DNA of 64,000 nt from Salinibacterium xinjiangense (lineage in GTDB: Bacteria > Actinomycetota > Actinomycetes > Actinomycetales > Microbacteriaceae): assembly GCF_014645015.1 (NCBI RefSeq), contig NZ_BMLC01000002.1:62001-126000 (forward strand). Direction: 5' to 3'. Below, one piece after another: positions 1 through 7,095 of this stretch (the stretch's first letter is position 1; every line of letters starts with the position of its first letter). The notes beneath the pieces are model-generated. The model saw only the letters and a list, made by a program, of their open reading frames with translations. It had not been told where the DNA came from and searched no databases. The position numbers and the translations under genes were made by a program.

Positions 1-1034
1 ATGGTGGCCTGCGCCCGCAGACGATCATAGAGCTGGCGGATGCCGTCGGCATGGCCGTGCCGGTAGCCGACGCCGCGGGGCTCGCGACGTGGTTCGCCGA
101 CCAGGCCGATTCCGGATCGCTCGTGGAATACCTGAAGACGTTCGACATCACCACCGGCGTGATGCAGACAAAGGAGGGCCTCACCAGGGTCGCTCGCGAA
201 TTCGTGCAGGATCTCGGCGCGGATGGGGTCGTCTATGGCGAGATCCGGTGGGCTCCGGAGCAGCACCTCGCACGTGGGCTCAGTCTCGACGAGGTGGTGG
301 AGGCCGTGCAGGAGGGCCTCGACGCGGGAGCAGATGACGTCGCTGGCTCCGGCGGGAGCATCCGGGTCGGCCAGCTGATCAGCGCTATGCGCCACGCTGA
401 CCGCGGGCTCGAGATCGCCGAACTCGCCGTTCGCCACCGCGACAACGGTGTCGTCGGCTTCGACATCGCCGGCGCTGAGGCAGGCTTTCCAGCGGGAAAG
501 ATGCGCGAGGCCTTCGACTTCCTCGCCCGAAACTACCTCCCCGCCACGATCCACGCCGGCGAGGCCGATGGGCTGGAGTCGATTCGTGGCGCCCTGTTCG
601 ATGGTCGCGCGCTCAGGCTCGGCCACGGCGTGCGGCTTGCGGAGGACATCACCACCTCGAGCGAGGACGACGAGAACACTTACGTAACGCTCGGGCCGGT
701 CGCCCAGTGGGTCAAGGATCGCGAGATTGCGCTGGAACTCAGCCCCAGCTCGAACCTGCAAACCGGCGCCATCGAGCAATGGGGGGACGAGCTCGTCGAC
801 CACCCATTCGACCTGCTGTACCAGCTTGGATTCCGCGTCACGGTCAACGCCGACAACCGGCTGATGAGCGCCACGTCGCTCACGCGCGAACTCTTCCTCC
901 TGTCTGAGACGTTCGGCTACGACCTCTCGGACCTTGCGGTGTTCCAGTTGAATGCCGCAGCATCGTTGTTCCTGCCGTTAGAGGAGCGAGAGGAGCTCGC
1001 AGACATCATCACCGCGGGTTTCGACGCGGCCTGA
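1..1034 (+). CDS. add: Adenosine deaminase, 5' end outside window
   Basis: Deaminates adenosine and deoxyadenosine to inosine and deoxyinosine in the cytoplasm. The frame is open from base 3 and begins GGLRPQTIIELA, the part just after the family's N-terminal HxHxDG metal motif, so only about 20 residues lie upstream of the window. An ATG at 51 is internal and is not the start. Visible family motifs are the HAGE segment (about base 560), LGHGVRL, ELSPSSNLQTG and the NADNRLMS segment near the C-terminus that carries the metal-binding Asp. The stop codon overlaps the next gene's ATG by one base (TGATG), so it is co-translated with a PTS EIIA. Its product inosine is the substrate of the nearby purine nucleoside phosphorylase. 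Confidence 0.93.
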   Translation, partial: GGLRPQTIIELADAVGMAVPVADAAGLATWFADQADSGSLVEYLKTFDITTGVMQTKEGLTRVAREFVQDLGADGVVYGEIRWAPEQHLARGLSLDEVVEAVQEGLDAGADDVAGSGGSIRVGQLISAMRHADRGLEIAELAVRHRDNGVVGFDIAGAEAGFPAGKMREAFDFLARNYLPATIHAGEADGLESIRGALFDGRALRLGHGVRLAEDITTSSEDDENTYVTLGPVAQWVKDREIALELSPSSNLQTGAIEQWGDELVDHPFDLLYQLGFRVTVNADNRLMSATSLTRELFLLSETFGYDLSDLAVFQLNAAASLFLPLEEREELADIITAGFDAA

Positions 1035-1483
1035 TGACCCTTCCCCCGCTTCCTGAGAGTGCTATCGTCCTCGCGGCGGAGGCAGCGGACTGGCGTGCCG
1101 CTGTCACGCTGGCGGGGGAGGCGCTGACCCGTTCTGGCTCGGCCGAACCCGGATACTCACGCGAGATGATCCGGATGATCGAGCAGCACGGTCCCTATGT
1201 CGTCATCGCACCGGGGCTCGCCCTCGCGCACGCGAGGCCAGGGCCCGAGGTCATTGCCGATGGGCTGTCGATCGTGACGCTCGCGAGCCCAGTCAACTTC
1301 GGGCACCCGCACAATGATCCGGTCAGTGTGGTGCTCGGGTTGGCGATCGCCTCCGCCGACACCCATCTCGCGGCTGTCGCCGCCGTGGCGAACGTGTTCA
1401 ACGACTCGTCCGCCATCGCCGACCTGGCAGCAGCAGTTTCGGCACTCGAGGTGCAGAAGATCATGGGCGCGGTGGAGCTATGA
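1034..1483 (+). CDS. PTS EIIA component (mannitol/fructose/ascorbate-type)
   Basis: A 149-residue phosphocarrier of the PTS EIIA type 2 fold. It would take phosphate from HPr on a histidine and pass it to an EIIB. His66 in the LAHARPG segment is the expected phosphorylated residue, and length and layout match stand-alone UlaC/SgaA-like proteins. It starts one base inside the add stop codon and its TGA overlaps the ATG of a 22-codon ORF made by the tandem repeat at 1471-1613. No EIIC gene is visible; it probably lies upstream of the window. Substrate is unknown; the neighbours suggest nucleosides rather than ascorbate (inference). Confidence 0.85.
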   Translation: MTLPPLPESAIVLAAEAADWRAAVTLAGEALTRSGSAEPGYSREMIRMIEQHGPYVVIAPGLALAHARPGPEVIADGLSIVTLASPVNFGHPHNDPVSVVLGLAIASADTHLAAVAAVANVFNDSSAIADLAAAVSALEVQKIMGAVEL

Positions 1484-1548
1484 GAATCGCGCCAGCGATT
1501 CGGCGACCCCAGCGCCGACTGAGCCTGCGAGGGAGGGTGGAGCTATGA
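1480..1548 (+). CDS. 22-codon mini-ORF created by repeat unit 1
   Basis: Opens with an ATGA overlap on the EIIA stop and encodes a 22-residue basic peptide (starts MRIAPAIRRPQ, ends RGRVEL; seven Arg, one acidic residue). Its stop again overlaps an ATG, that of the next mini-ORF. The gagggaggg Shine-Dalgarno-like stretch is inside the ORF and serves the following start. No known family. More likely a translational bridge by re-initiation than a functional peptide, but expression is plausible because of the overlap architecture. Confidence 0.45.
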   Translation: MRIAPAIRRPQRRLSLRGRVEL

Positions 1549-1613
1549 GAATCGCGCCAGCGATTCGGCGACCCCAGCGCCGACTGAGCCTGCGAGGGAG
1601 GGTGGAGCTATGA
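1545..1613 (+). CDS. 22-codon mini-ORF created by repeat unit 2
   Basis: Identical in sequence to the mini-ORF starting at 1480. It is preceded by the purine-rich gagggaggg about seven bases before its ATG. Its TGA overlaps the ATG of the EIIB gene at 1610. Together the two mini-ORFs place two rounds of termination and re-initiation between EIIA and EIIB. Function unknown. Confidence 0.45.
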   Translation: MRIAPAIRRPQRRLSLRGRVEL

Positions 1614-1882
1614 AGATCGTGACCATCTGCGGCGCCGGGATCGGCAGCTCGGGCATCCTGAAGGTCAACGCCGAGCGCGTGCTGGCAAGACTCGACATCG
1701 AGGCCATCGTGATCGCCGCCGATGTCGCTTCGGTTCAGGATGTCGCGGCCGACGCCCAGGTCATCCTGACGTCTGCCGAGTTCGTGGAGGCGATCGGCGC
1801 GACGTTCGCCGACGTCATCGTCATCGAAAACTATTTCGACACCGCAGAGTTGAGCGCCAAGCTGGAGGCGGCGCTGGGCTGA
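1610..1882 (+). CDS. PTS EIIB component (ascorbate/lactose-type)
   Basis: A 90-residue small EIIB protein. It begins MKIVTICGAGIGSSG, with Cys7 followed by a glycine/serine-rich phosphate loop, the hallmark of UlaB/SgaB-like EIIB domains that carry phosphocysteine. It would take phosphate from the EIIA encoded at 1034 and deliver it to a membrane EIIC not present here. A strong gagggaggg site inside the tandem repeat precedes the ATG. It is the last gene of the add-EIIA-EIIB group, and the next gene is convergent 14 bases away. Confidence 0.85.
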   Translation: MKIVTICGAGIGSSGILKVNAERVLARLDIEAIVIAADVASVQDVAADAQVILTSAEFVEAIGATFADVIVIENYFDTAELSAKLEAALG

Positions 1883-1896
1883 GCGCTGGCTGTCGA

Positions 1897-3564
1897 TTAA
1901 CCGGCCAGCAGCGCCCGCATGCCGGCCTCGAGTTCGGCCACGACGGCGTTTGCCGCCGCCCGCCGCTCGCTCGCGTCACCGGCGGTGCTCGATGCGTCGA
2001 TGTAGACCTTGAGCTTGGGCTCGGTGCCGCTCGGGCGCACGATCACGCGACTTCCCCCCTCGAGGTGGATGCGCAGGATATCCCCGGGCGGGTACTGCTC
2101 GAAGCCGTCGATGAAGTCGTCGATGCTGTCGACCGGAATGCTCCCCACCAGGTTCGGCAGCCTCGACCGCAGGGTCGTCATGGTTCCGGAGATCTGGGAC
2201 AGATCCTCGAAGCGCAGCGAGACCTGGCTTGAGGCATATGCGCCGAAACGGTCGGCAAAGCTGTCGAAATGGTCGTCGATGGTGCGACCGGCCGCCTTCA
2301 GTTCCGACGCGAGGGCGAGGAAGTCGACTGCCGCCGAGATGCCGTCCTTATCGCGAACGATGTGCGGGTCGACGAGGTAGCCGAGGGCTTCTTCGAAACC
2401 ATAGATGAGGTCTGGGGCGCGCGAGATCCACTTGAAACCGGTGAGCGTGTCTTCGTAGCCGAGTCGGTATTCCGCGGCGATGGCGCGCAGGGCCGGGCTC
2501 GAGACGATGGATGCGGCCAGCGTTCCGCCATCTGTCGCACCCCCGGCTGTGGCCCGCTCCGCCGCCCGCCAGCCGAGCAGGCAGCCGACCTCGTTGCCGC
2601 TCAGCCTGCGCCACACCCCGTCCCGTCCAGGCACGGCAACGGCCAGCCGGTCGGCATCAGGATCATTGACGATCGCGAGATCAGCACCAACCTCGACAGC
2701 GCGAGCGAAGGTGAGGTCCATCGCGCCGGGCTCTTCGGGGTTCGGGAACGCGACAGTGGGGAACGTGGCATCCGGCTCGATCTGCTCGGTGACCACGGCG
2801 GGCGTGCCGAAGCCTGCCGCCTCGAAGACCAGCTGCGCCGTCTCCCAGCCCACCCCGTGCATGGCCGAGTAGACGAACTTCAATGGCACCACAGGACGAC
2901 CGACGGTCGCCGTCTGGCGCACATACTCGAACATGACCGTGTCGTCGGCGACGATGAAATCCGTCGAGCGGGGGAGCTCATCGATGGAGACGGTCGAGAT
3001 CTGGGCAATCGCAGCGGCAATCAGGCCGTCCTCGGGAGGCACGATCTGCGAACCCTGGTCGGCCCGGCCGAGGTAGACCTTATAGCCGTTGTCGTTGGCA
3101 GGATTGTGGCTCGCGGTGACCATCACTCCGGCACTCGCACCGAGGTGGCGTACGGCGAATGCCAGTACCGGGGTCGGCAGGTGGCGCGGCAGCAGGGTGG
3201 TTGTCACTCCGGCGCCGGCCATGATCGTCGCGGTGTCGCGTGCGAAGACCTCGGAGTTGCGTCGACCGTCGTACCCGATCACGATGCTCGGGCTCGGCTC
3301 GCGCTTGAGCAGGTAGGCGGCGAGGCCGGCGGCCGCCTGGGTCACCAGCACACGATTCATCCGGCGCGGTCCGGCCCCGAGCTCGCCGCGAAGACCGGCG
3401 GTGCCGAACTCCAGCCGGGCCGAGAAGCGGTCGGTGAGTGCGGCGATGGCGGCGGGGTCGTGGGCCTCGGCGGCGAGGATCAGCTCATCGAGCTCGGCCC
3501 TGGTGGTGGCATCCGGATCCTGCTCCCGCCAGCTCCTGGCGTCGGCGAGCAGCCCGGCGCTCAC
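1897..3564 (-). CDS. Phosphosugar mutase (phosphoglucomutase/phosphomannomutase family)
   Basis: A 555-residue alpha-D-phosphohexomutase with all four expected sites: the phosphoserine loop TASHNPANDNG (Ser152), the metal loop DPDADR (301-306), the sugar-binding region near GFEEALGY and the C-terminal phosphate clamp RPSGTEPKLKVY. The GTG start overlaps the stop of the upstream purine nucleoside phosphorylase (GTGA, 3561-3564), so the two are translationally coupled. That coupling suggests it converts the ribose 1-phosphate released by PNP to ribose 5-phosphate, as some members of this superfamily act as phosphopentomutases. Glucose or mannose phosphate remain possible substrates. Confidence 0.88.
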   Translation of the reverse strand: MSAGLLADARSWREQDPDATTRAELDELILAAEAHDPAAIAALTDRFSARLEFGTAGLRGELGAGPRRMNRVLVTQAAAGLAAYLLKREPSPSIVIGYDGRRNSEVFARDTATIMAGAGVTTTLLPRHLPTPVLAFAVRHLGASAGVMVTASHNPANDNGYKVYLGRADQGSQIVPPEDGLIAAAIAQISTVSIDELPRSTDFIVADDTVMFEYVRQTATVGRPVVPLKFVYSAMHGVGWETAQLVFEAAGFGTPAVVTEQIEPDATFPTVAFPNPEEPGAMDLTFARAVEVGADLAIVNDPDADRLAVAVPGRDGVWRRLSGNEVGCLLGWRAAERATAGGATDGGTLAASIVSSPALRAIAAEYRLGYEDTLTGFKWISRAPDLIYGFEEALGYLVDPHIVRDKDGISAAVDFLALASELKAAGRTIDDHFDSFADRFGAYASSQVSLRFEDLSQISGTMTTLRSRLPNLVGSIPVDSIDDFIDGFEQYPPGDILRIHLEGGSRVIVRPSGTEPKLKVYIDASSTAGDASERRAAANAVVAELEAGMRALLAG

Positions 3565-4397
3565 AGCGTGGCCACGATTCGGGCGAGCAGGCTGCTGATG
3601 CGCGTTTCGGCATCCTTTCCGGCCTGGATGACCTCCTCATGGCTGAGCGGTGTCTTCTGGATGCCCGCGGCCAGGTTGGTGATCAGCGACATGCCGAGGA
3701 TCTCCATTCCCGACTGCCGGGCCGCGATCGCCTCGAGCGCGGTGGACATGCCGACGATGTGCCCGCCGATGGTCTTCGCCATCTGCACCTCCGCGGGAGT
3801 CTCGTAGTGCGGTCCGCGGAACTGGCAGTACACCCCCTCGTCGAGACCGTTTTCGACCGAGCGGGCGAGATCGCGCAGTCGCACGCTGTACAGGTCTGTC
3901 AGGTCGACGAACGTCGCACCCTCGAGCGGAGAGTCCGCGGTGAGGTTGATGTGATCGCTGATGAGCACGGGGGTTCCGGGGCTCCAGGTCTCCCGGATGC
4001 CGCCAGCGCCATTGGTCAGGATCATCGTGCTGGCACCGGTGGCGGCGGCCGTCCGCACGGAGTGCACGACTCGACGCACGCCATGGCCCTCGTAGTAATG
4101 GGTGCGGGCGCCGATGATGAGAGCACGCTTGCCGCTCGGCAGCAGCACCGAACGCAGGGTGCCGACGTGGCCCGCGAGCGCGGGCTTGCTGAATCCCGTG
4201 ATCTCGAGCGCCGGGATCGTCGCGGTCGTCTCGCCGATCAGGTCGGCGGCCTTCGCCCAGCCACTGCCGAGGGTGAGGGCGATGTCGTGCTTCTCGACCC
4301 CGGTTCGCTCTGCGATTTCTGCTGCTGCAGTGGCGGCGATCTCGAAAGGATCCGCTGCCGGGTCATCGAGTGGGTGCGTGGAGTTCTGCTGCGACAT
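3561..4397 (-). CDS. punA: Purine nucleoside phosphorylase (trimeric type)
   Basis: Phosphorolyses inosine and guanosine to free base and (deoxy)ribose 1-phosphate. At 278 residues it has the size and layout of the trimeric PNP family: the phosphate-binding region ALTLGSGWAKAAD, the GHVGTL and RTHYYEG segments, NGAGGI, and MSTALEAIAARQ near the C-terminus. The ATG is preceded by TAGAGT ending exactly six bases upstream, so the mRNA is probably leaderless. It is the first gene of an operon with the phosphosugar mutase. It faces add/EIIA/EIIB tail to tail, forming one purine-salvage locus. Confidence 0.92.
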   Translation of the reverse strand: MSQQNSTHPLDDPAADPFEIAATAAAEIAERTGVEKHDIALTLGSGWAKAADLIGETTATIPALEITGFSKPALAGHVGTLRSVLLPSGKRALIIGARTHYYEGHGVRRVVHSVRTAAATGASTMILTNGAGGIRETWSPGTPVLISDHINLTADSPLEGATFVDLTDLYSVRLRDLARSVENGLDEGVYCQFRGPHYETPAEVQMAKTIGGHIVGMSTALEAIAARQSGMEILGMSLITNLAAGIQKTPLSHEEVIQAGKDAETRISSLLARIVATL

Positions 4398-4403
4398 CCC
4401 CCC

Positions 4404-4409
4404 ACTCTA
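4404..4409 (-). promoter_or_regulatory. -10 box of punA, leaderless start
   Basis: On the minus strand TAGAGT is followed by six G residues and then the ATG at 4397. This puts the transcription start on or next to the A of the ATG. It lies only six bases from the opposing -10 box of the flavoprotein gene. Confidence 0.6.
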
Positions 4410-4415
4410 TTCTGC

Positions 4416-4421
4416 GATAAT
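4416..4421 (+). promoter_or_regulatory. -10 box of lpdA-like gene, leaderless start
   Basis: GATAAT is followed by taggca and then the ATG at 4428, again exactly six bases. No Shine-Dalgarno sequence is present. The matching -35 region would fall on the first codons of punA, so the two divergent promoters overlap physically. Confidence 0.6.
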
Positions 4422-4427
4422 TAGGCA

Positions 4428-5864
4428 ATGGCATACGAATTCGAGCGCACGCAACGCATCGCCGTCCTGGGTGGTGGGCCTGGTGGATATGAGGCTGCGC
4501 TGGCCGGGGCGCAACTCGGTGCTGAGGTCACCCTGGTGGAGCGTGAGGGCGTGGGCGGATCGGCCGTGCTCACAGACGTAGTGCCGTCGAAGACCCTCAT
4601 CGCCACCGCTGAAGCCACCAACGGCATCGGCGAGGCCGCCGACCTCGGCGTGCAGTTCTTCACCCGCTCCGAATCGGGGCGAGCGGTGCGACCCGAGGTC
4701 ACGGTGAACCTCGCGGCAGTCAATGCGCGACTCATGCGACTCGCGCGGCAGCAGTCTGAAGACATGAAGTCACAGCTCATTAAGGCGGGAGTCCGCATCG
4801 TCCAGGGGGAGGGTCGCCTCGACGGGCCCCAGCGCCTGGTCGTCTCCACGGGCAGGGGCGCAGCCGGCACCGACTTCGACGAGATCGACGCAGACACGGT
4901 GGTGCTGTCCGTGGGCGCACGCCCGCGCATCCTGGACACCGCGGTTCCGGATGGCGAGCGCATCCTGACCTGGACGCAGCTGTACACACTGCAGCAGATT
5001 CCGGAGCATCTCATCGTCGTGGGTTCCGGGGTCACGGGGGCGGAGTTTGCCTCCGCGTACACGGCCCTCGGCTCGCAGGTCACCCTGATCTCATCGCGCG
5101 ACCAGGTGCTCCCCGGCGAGGATGCCGACGCGGCGAGGGTCATCGAAGACGTCTTCAAGCGCAATGGCATGGAGGTGCTCTCGAAATCTCGCGCAGCATC
5201 CGTGACCCGCACCGAGGACGGTGTCATCGCGACCCTGTCTGACGGCCGCACGGTAGAGGGCAGCCATTGCCTGCTCGCCGTCGGATCTATCCCCAACACC
5301 GCGGGCATCGGCCTGGAGGAGGCTGGCGTGCAATTGACCGACTCCGGCCACATCCGCGTCAACAGGGTAGCCCGCACATCCATGCCCTCCATCTACGCCG
5401 CGGGGGACTGCTCGGACTTCCTGCCGCTGGCGTCCGTCGCTTCGATGCAGGGCCGCACGGCGGTGTTCCATGCGATGGGCGACGGTGTCACCCCGATCGA
5501 GCTTCGGAACGTGACATCCAACATCTTCACCCAGCCCGAGATCGCGACCGTCGGCTGGACGCAGAAGCAGATCGAGGATGGCATCACCCAGGGCGAGGTC
5601 TACAAGTTGCCGCTGGCATCGAACCCGCGGGCCAAGATGATGGGGATCAAGGACGGTTTCGTGAAGCTGTTCGCCCGCACCGGATCTGGCACCGTCATCG
5701 GCGGGATCATCGTGGCTCCGCACGCCTCGGAGTTGATCATGTCGGTGGCGCTCGCCGTAGAGCACCGACTGACCGTCGACCAGCTTGCACGCGCATTCTC
5801 GGTGTACCCGTCGCTCACGGGCAGCATCACCGATGCCGCGCGCGCCATGCACATCGTCAACTAA
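4428..5864 (+). CDS. NAD(P)H-quinone dehydrogenase, LpdA-like flavoprotein
   Basis: A 478-residue FAD-dependent pyridine nucleotide-disulfide oxidoreductase fold: FAD-binding GGGPGG (15-20), NAD-binding VVGSGVTGAEFA, a second FAD motif IYAAGDCSD and a C-terminal dimerisation domain. The segment after the first FAD motif reads GVGGSAVLTDVVPSK. The redox-active CxxxxC pair of true dihydrolipoamide dehydrogenases is therefore missing. The same loss is known in the mycobacterial LpdA (Rv3303c) type, which reduces quinones. Start fixed by the leaderless -10 spacing. Divergent from punA; monocistronic as far as can be seen. Confidence 0.85.
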   Translation: MAYEFERTQRIAVLGGGPGGYEAALAGAQLGAEVTLVEREGVGGSAVLTDVVPSKTLIATAEATNGIGEAADLGVQFFTRSESGRAVRPEVTVNLAAVNARLMRLARQQSEDMKSQLIKAGVRIVQGEGRLDGPQRLVVSTGRGAAGTDFDEIDADTVVLSVGARPRILDTAVPDGERILTWTQLYTLQQIPEHLIVVGSGVTGAEFASAYTALGSQVTLISSRDQVLPGEDADAARVIEDVFKRNGMEVLSKSRAASVTRTEDGVIATLSDGRTVEGSHCLLAVGSIPNTAGIGLEEAGVQLTDSGHIRVNRVARTSMPSIYAAGDCSDFLPLASVASMQGRTAVFHAMGDGVTPIELRNVTSNIFTQPEIATVGWTQKQIEDGITQGEVYKLPLASNPRAKMMGIKDGFVKLFARTGSGTVIGGIIVAPHASELIMSVALAVEHRLTVDQLARAFSVYPSLTGSITDAARAMHIVN

Positions 5865-5879
5865 CGCCTCCTGCGCTCG

Positions 5880-5911
5880 GCAGGGTGCGTGTCCGGGCCG
5901 CTCGACCCTGC
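5880..5911 (+). terminator. Possible terminator stem-loop after lpdA-like gene
   Basis: gcagggt (5880-5886) pairs with accctgc (5905-5911) across an 18-base loop, 16 bases after the stop codon. There is no T run, so only a weak terminator call is justified. Confidence 0.3.
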
Positions 5912-6044
5912 TGTGCGTCGTCAACGAGGCGGAGGTTTGAGCCACCGCGTTGTTGCCAAACCGCACCGTTGTCGATGAGCGAAACTTCTCCACCGGTTCG
6001 ACGCGCACTGCCTCTGCAGCTGGAAGGCAGGCCACCATCGACGG

Positions 6045-7019
6045 ATGGTCCCCATCGATGTGCAGCAGTGGCGTCAGAATGTGATTCTCACCCGAGACCT
6101 CGACATCCACACCGACCGCGCCCAGTTCTTCGCGCGTGCCAGGAAAGGCGAATTCACGGCACTGTTCCGAGGGGTCTGGGTGCCCACGCCACTATGGATC
6201 AGCCTTAGCCGGGCCGAACGGTATGAGCTCCGTGTGAAGGCCGCTGCGGCGGTCGATTCGGAGGCAACCTTCTCACACGAGTCCGCTGCTGTGTTGTGGA
6301 GGCTGCCGATGGTCGGCGCCTGGTCGGTGCGGATCCAGACTCTTGCAGAAGAATCATGCGGTGGGCGAAGCAACGCGATGTTCCAGCGCCATGCAGCGGG
6401 TGTGCCATTCGAGTTCGAACACATTCAGGGCATCCGGGTGACATCCCTCGCACGCACAGTCGTCGATATCGCAAGAAGCCTCCCGTTCGGCGTGGCCGTG
6501 ACGATGACCGATGCCGCGCTGCGACGTTCTGTGCACCCCGCGAGTGGAGTGCCGCCGGTATCACTGTCGCAACAGACACTGCTCGAAGAGCTGCAACTCA
6601 TTCCGATGCGGCATGGCACGGCGAAGGCGCGGGCGGTCATCGAGTTCGCCAGTGGGCTGGCGGATCGGCCGGGCGAGTCGATGAGCAGGGTAAGCATGCG
6701 CCGAGCACGCATTCCTGCGCCTGAGCTTCAGGTTCGACTCCGTGGTGCGAGCGGGAAGACCTATTTCGTGGACTTCTTCTGGCGTGGAGTGGACATCATC
6801 GGCGAATTCGACGGGGCTGCGAAATACAGAGATCCGGAATTCCTCCGAGGGAGGACGCCCCACGCGGCCCTGCTGGATGAGAAGTGGCGTGAGGATGACC
6901 TGAGCCCGGCTGGTCACGGGATGAGCCGATGGGGCTGGGATATTGCCACGTCGCCCGATCGTCTCCGTGCACAACTGTTTGCGGCCGGAGTGTGCCGTAA
7001 CGCGGCGGAGGTTCGGTAA
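6045..7019 (+). CDS. AbiEi-like / DUF559-type orphan protein
   Basis: A 324-residue protein with the plan of actinobacterial AbiEi-family antitoxin-domain proteins. The N-terminus looks like a winged helix (RKGEFTALFRGVWVP), the middle has the conserved VTSLARTVVDIAR segment, and the C-terminus resembles a Vsr/DUF559 endonuclease-like fold (VDFFWRGVDIIGEFDG then a Lys/Arg-rich stretch). No AbiEii nucleotidyltransferase partner is adjacent, so it is an orphan. The exact start is uncertain. Similar short sequences (aacg[a/c]ggcggaggtt) lie before and at the end of the gene. Such genes are often scattered singly in these genomes; the biological role is unknown. Confidence 0.6.
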   Translation: MVPIDVQQWRQNVILTRDLDIHTDRAQFFARARKGEFTALFRGVWVPTPLWISLSRAERYELRVKAAAAVDSEATFSHESAAVLWRLPMVGAWSVRIQTLAEESCGGRSNAMFQRHAAGVPFEFEHIQGIRVTSLARTVVDIARSLPFGVAVTMTDAALRRSVHPASGVPPVSLSQQTLLEELQLIPMRHGTAKARAVIEFASGLADRPGESMSRVSMRRARIPAPELQVRLRGASGKTYFVDFFWRGVDIIGEFDGAAKYRDPEFLRGRTPHAALLDEKWREDDLSPAGHGMSRWGWDIATSPDRLRAQLFAAGVCRNAAEVR

Positions 7020-7049
7020 CGTCGCGGCGGTTGGAACACCCGCGACGTT
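7018..7049. terminator. Perfect 10-bp inverted repeat between convergent genes
   Basis: aacgtcgcgg (7018-7027) and ccgcgacgtt (7040-7049) form a perfect stem with a 12-base loop. It overlaps the last bases of the AbiEi-like stop codon and lies 46 bases from the end of the convergent carboxylase gene. It is likely a bidirectional terminator; no clear T tract is seen. Confidence 0.5.
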
Positions 7050-7095
7050 CACAAACCCCCGCGCAGTTGTTGCAGCGGCGTGGTGGGCGAGACGC

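Larger units (their letters stand above)
1471..1613 (+). repeat. 65-bp perfect tandem repeat, 2.2 copies, at EIIA/EIIB junction
   Basis: Two identical 65-base units (1471-1535, 1536-1600) are followed by 13 bases of a third (1601-1613). Each copy begins ggtggagctatga, which contains the stop of the upstream frame and the ATG of the next. Each full unit also holds an inverted repeat tcggcg/cgccga with a 7-base loop (1500-1518 and 1565-1583). The purine-rich stretch at the end of each unit (gagggaggg) provides a strong ribosome-binding site for the ATG that follows. Removing both units would leave a direct ATGA overlap between EIIA and EIIB. Confidence 0.95.

Noticed and set aside
1471-1613. 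CRISPR-like array
   Set aside because: The units are contiguous with no spacers, only 2.2 copies exist, and no cas gene is near.
2269-3807. Open frame of 512 codons on the plus strand
   Set aside because: It is antisense to the phosphosugar mutase and PNP genes, has the Arg/Gly/Asp-rich composition of shadow frames in GC-rich DNA, and no recognisable motif.
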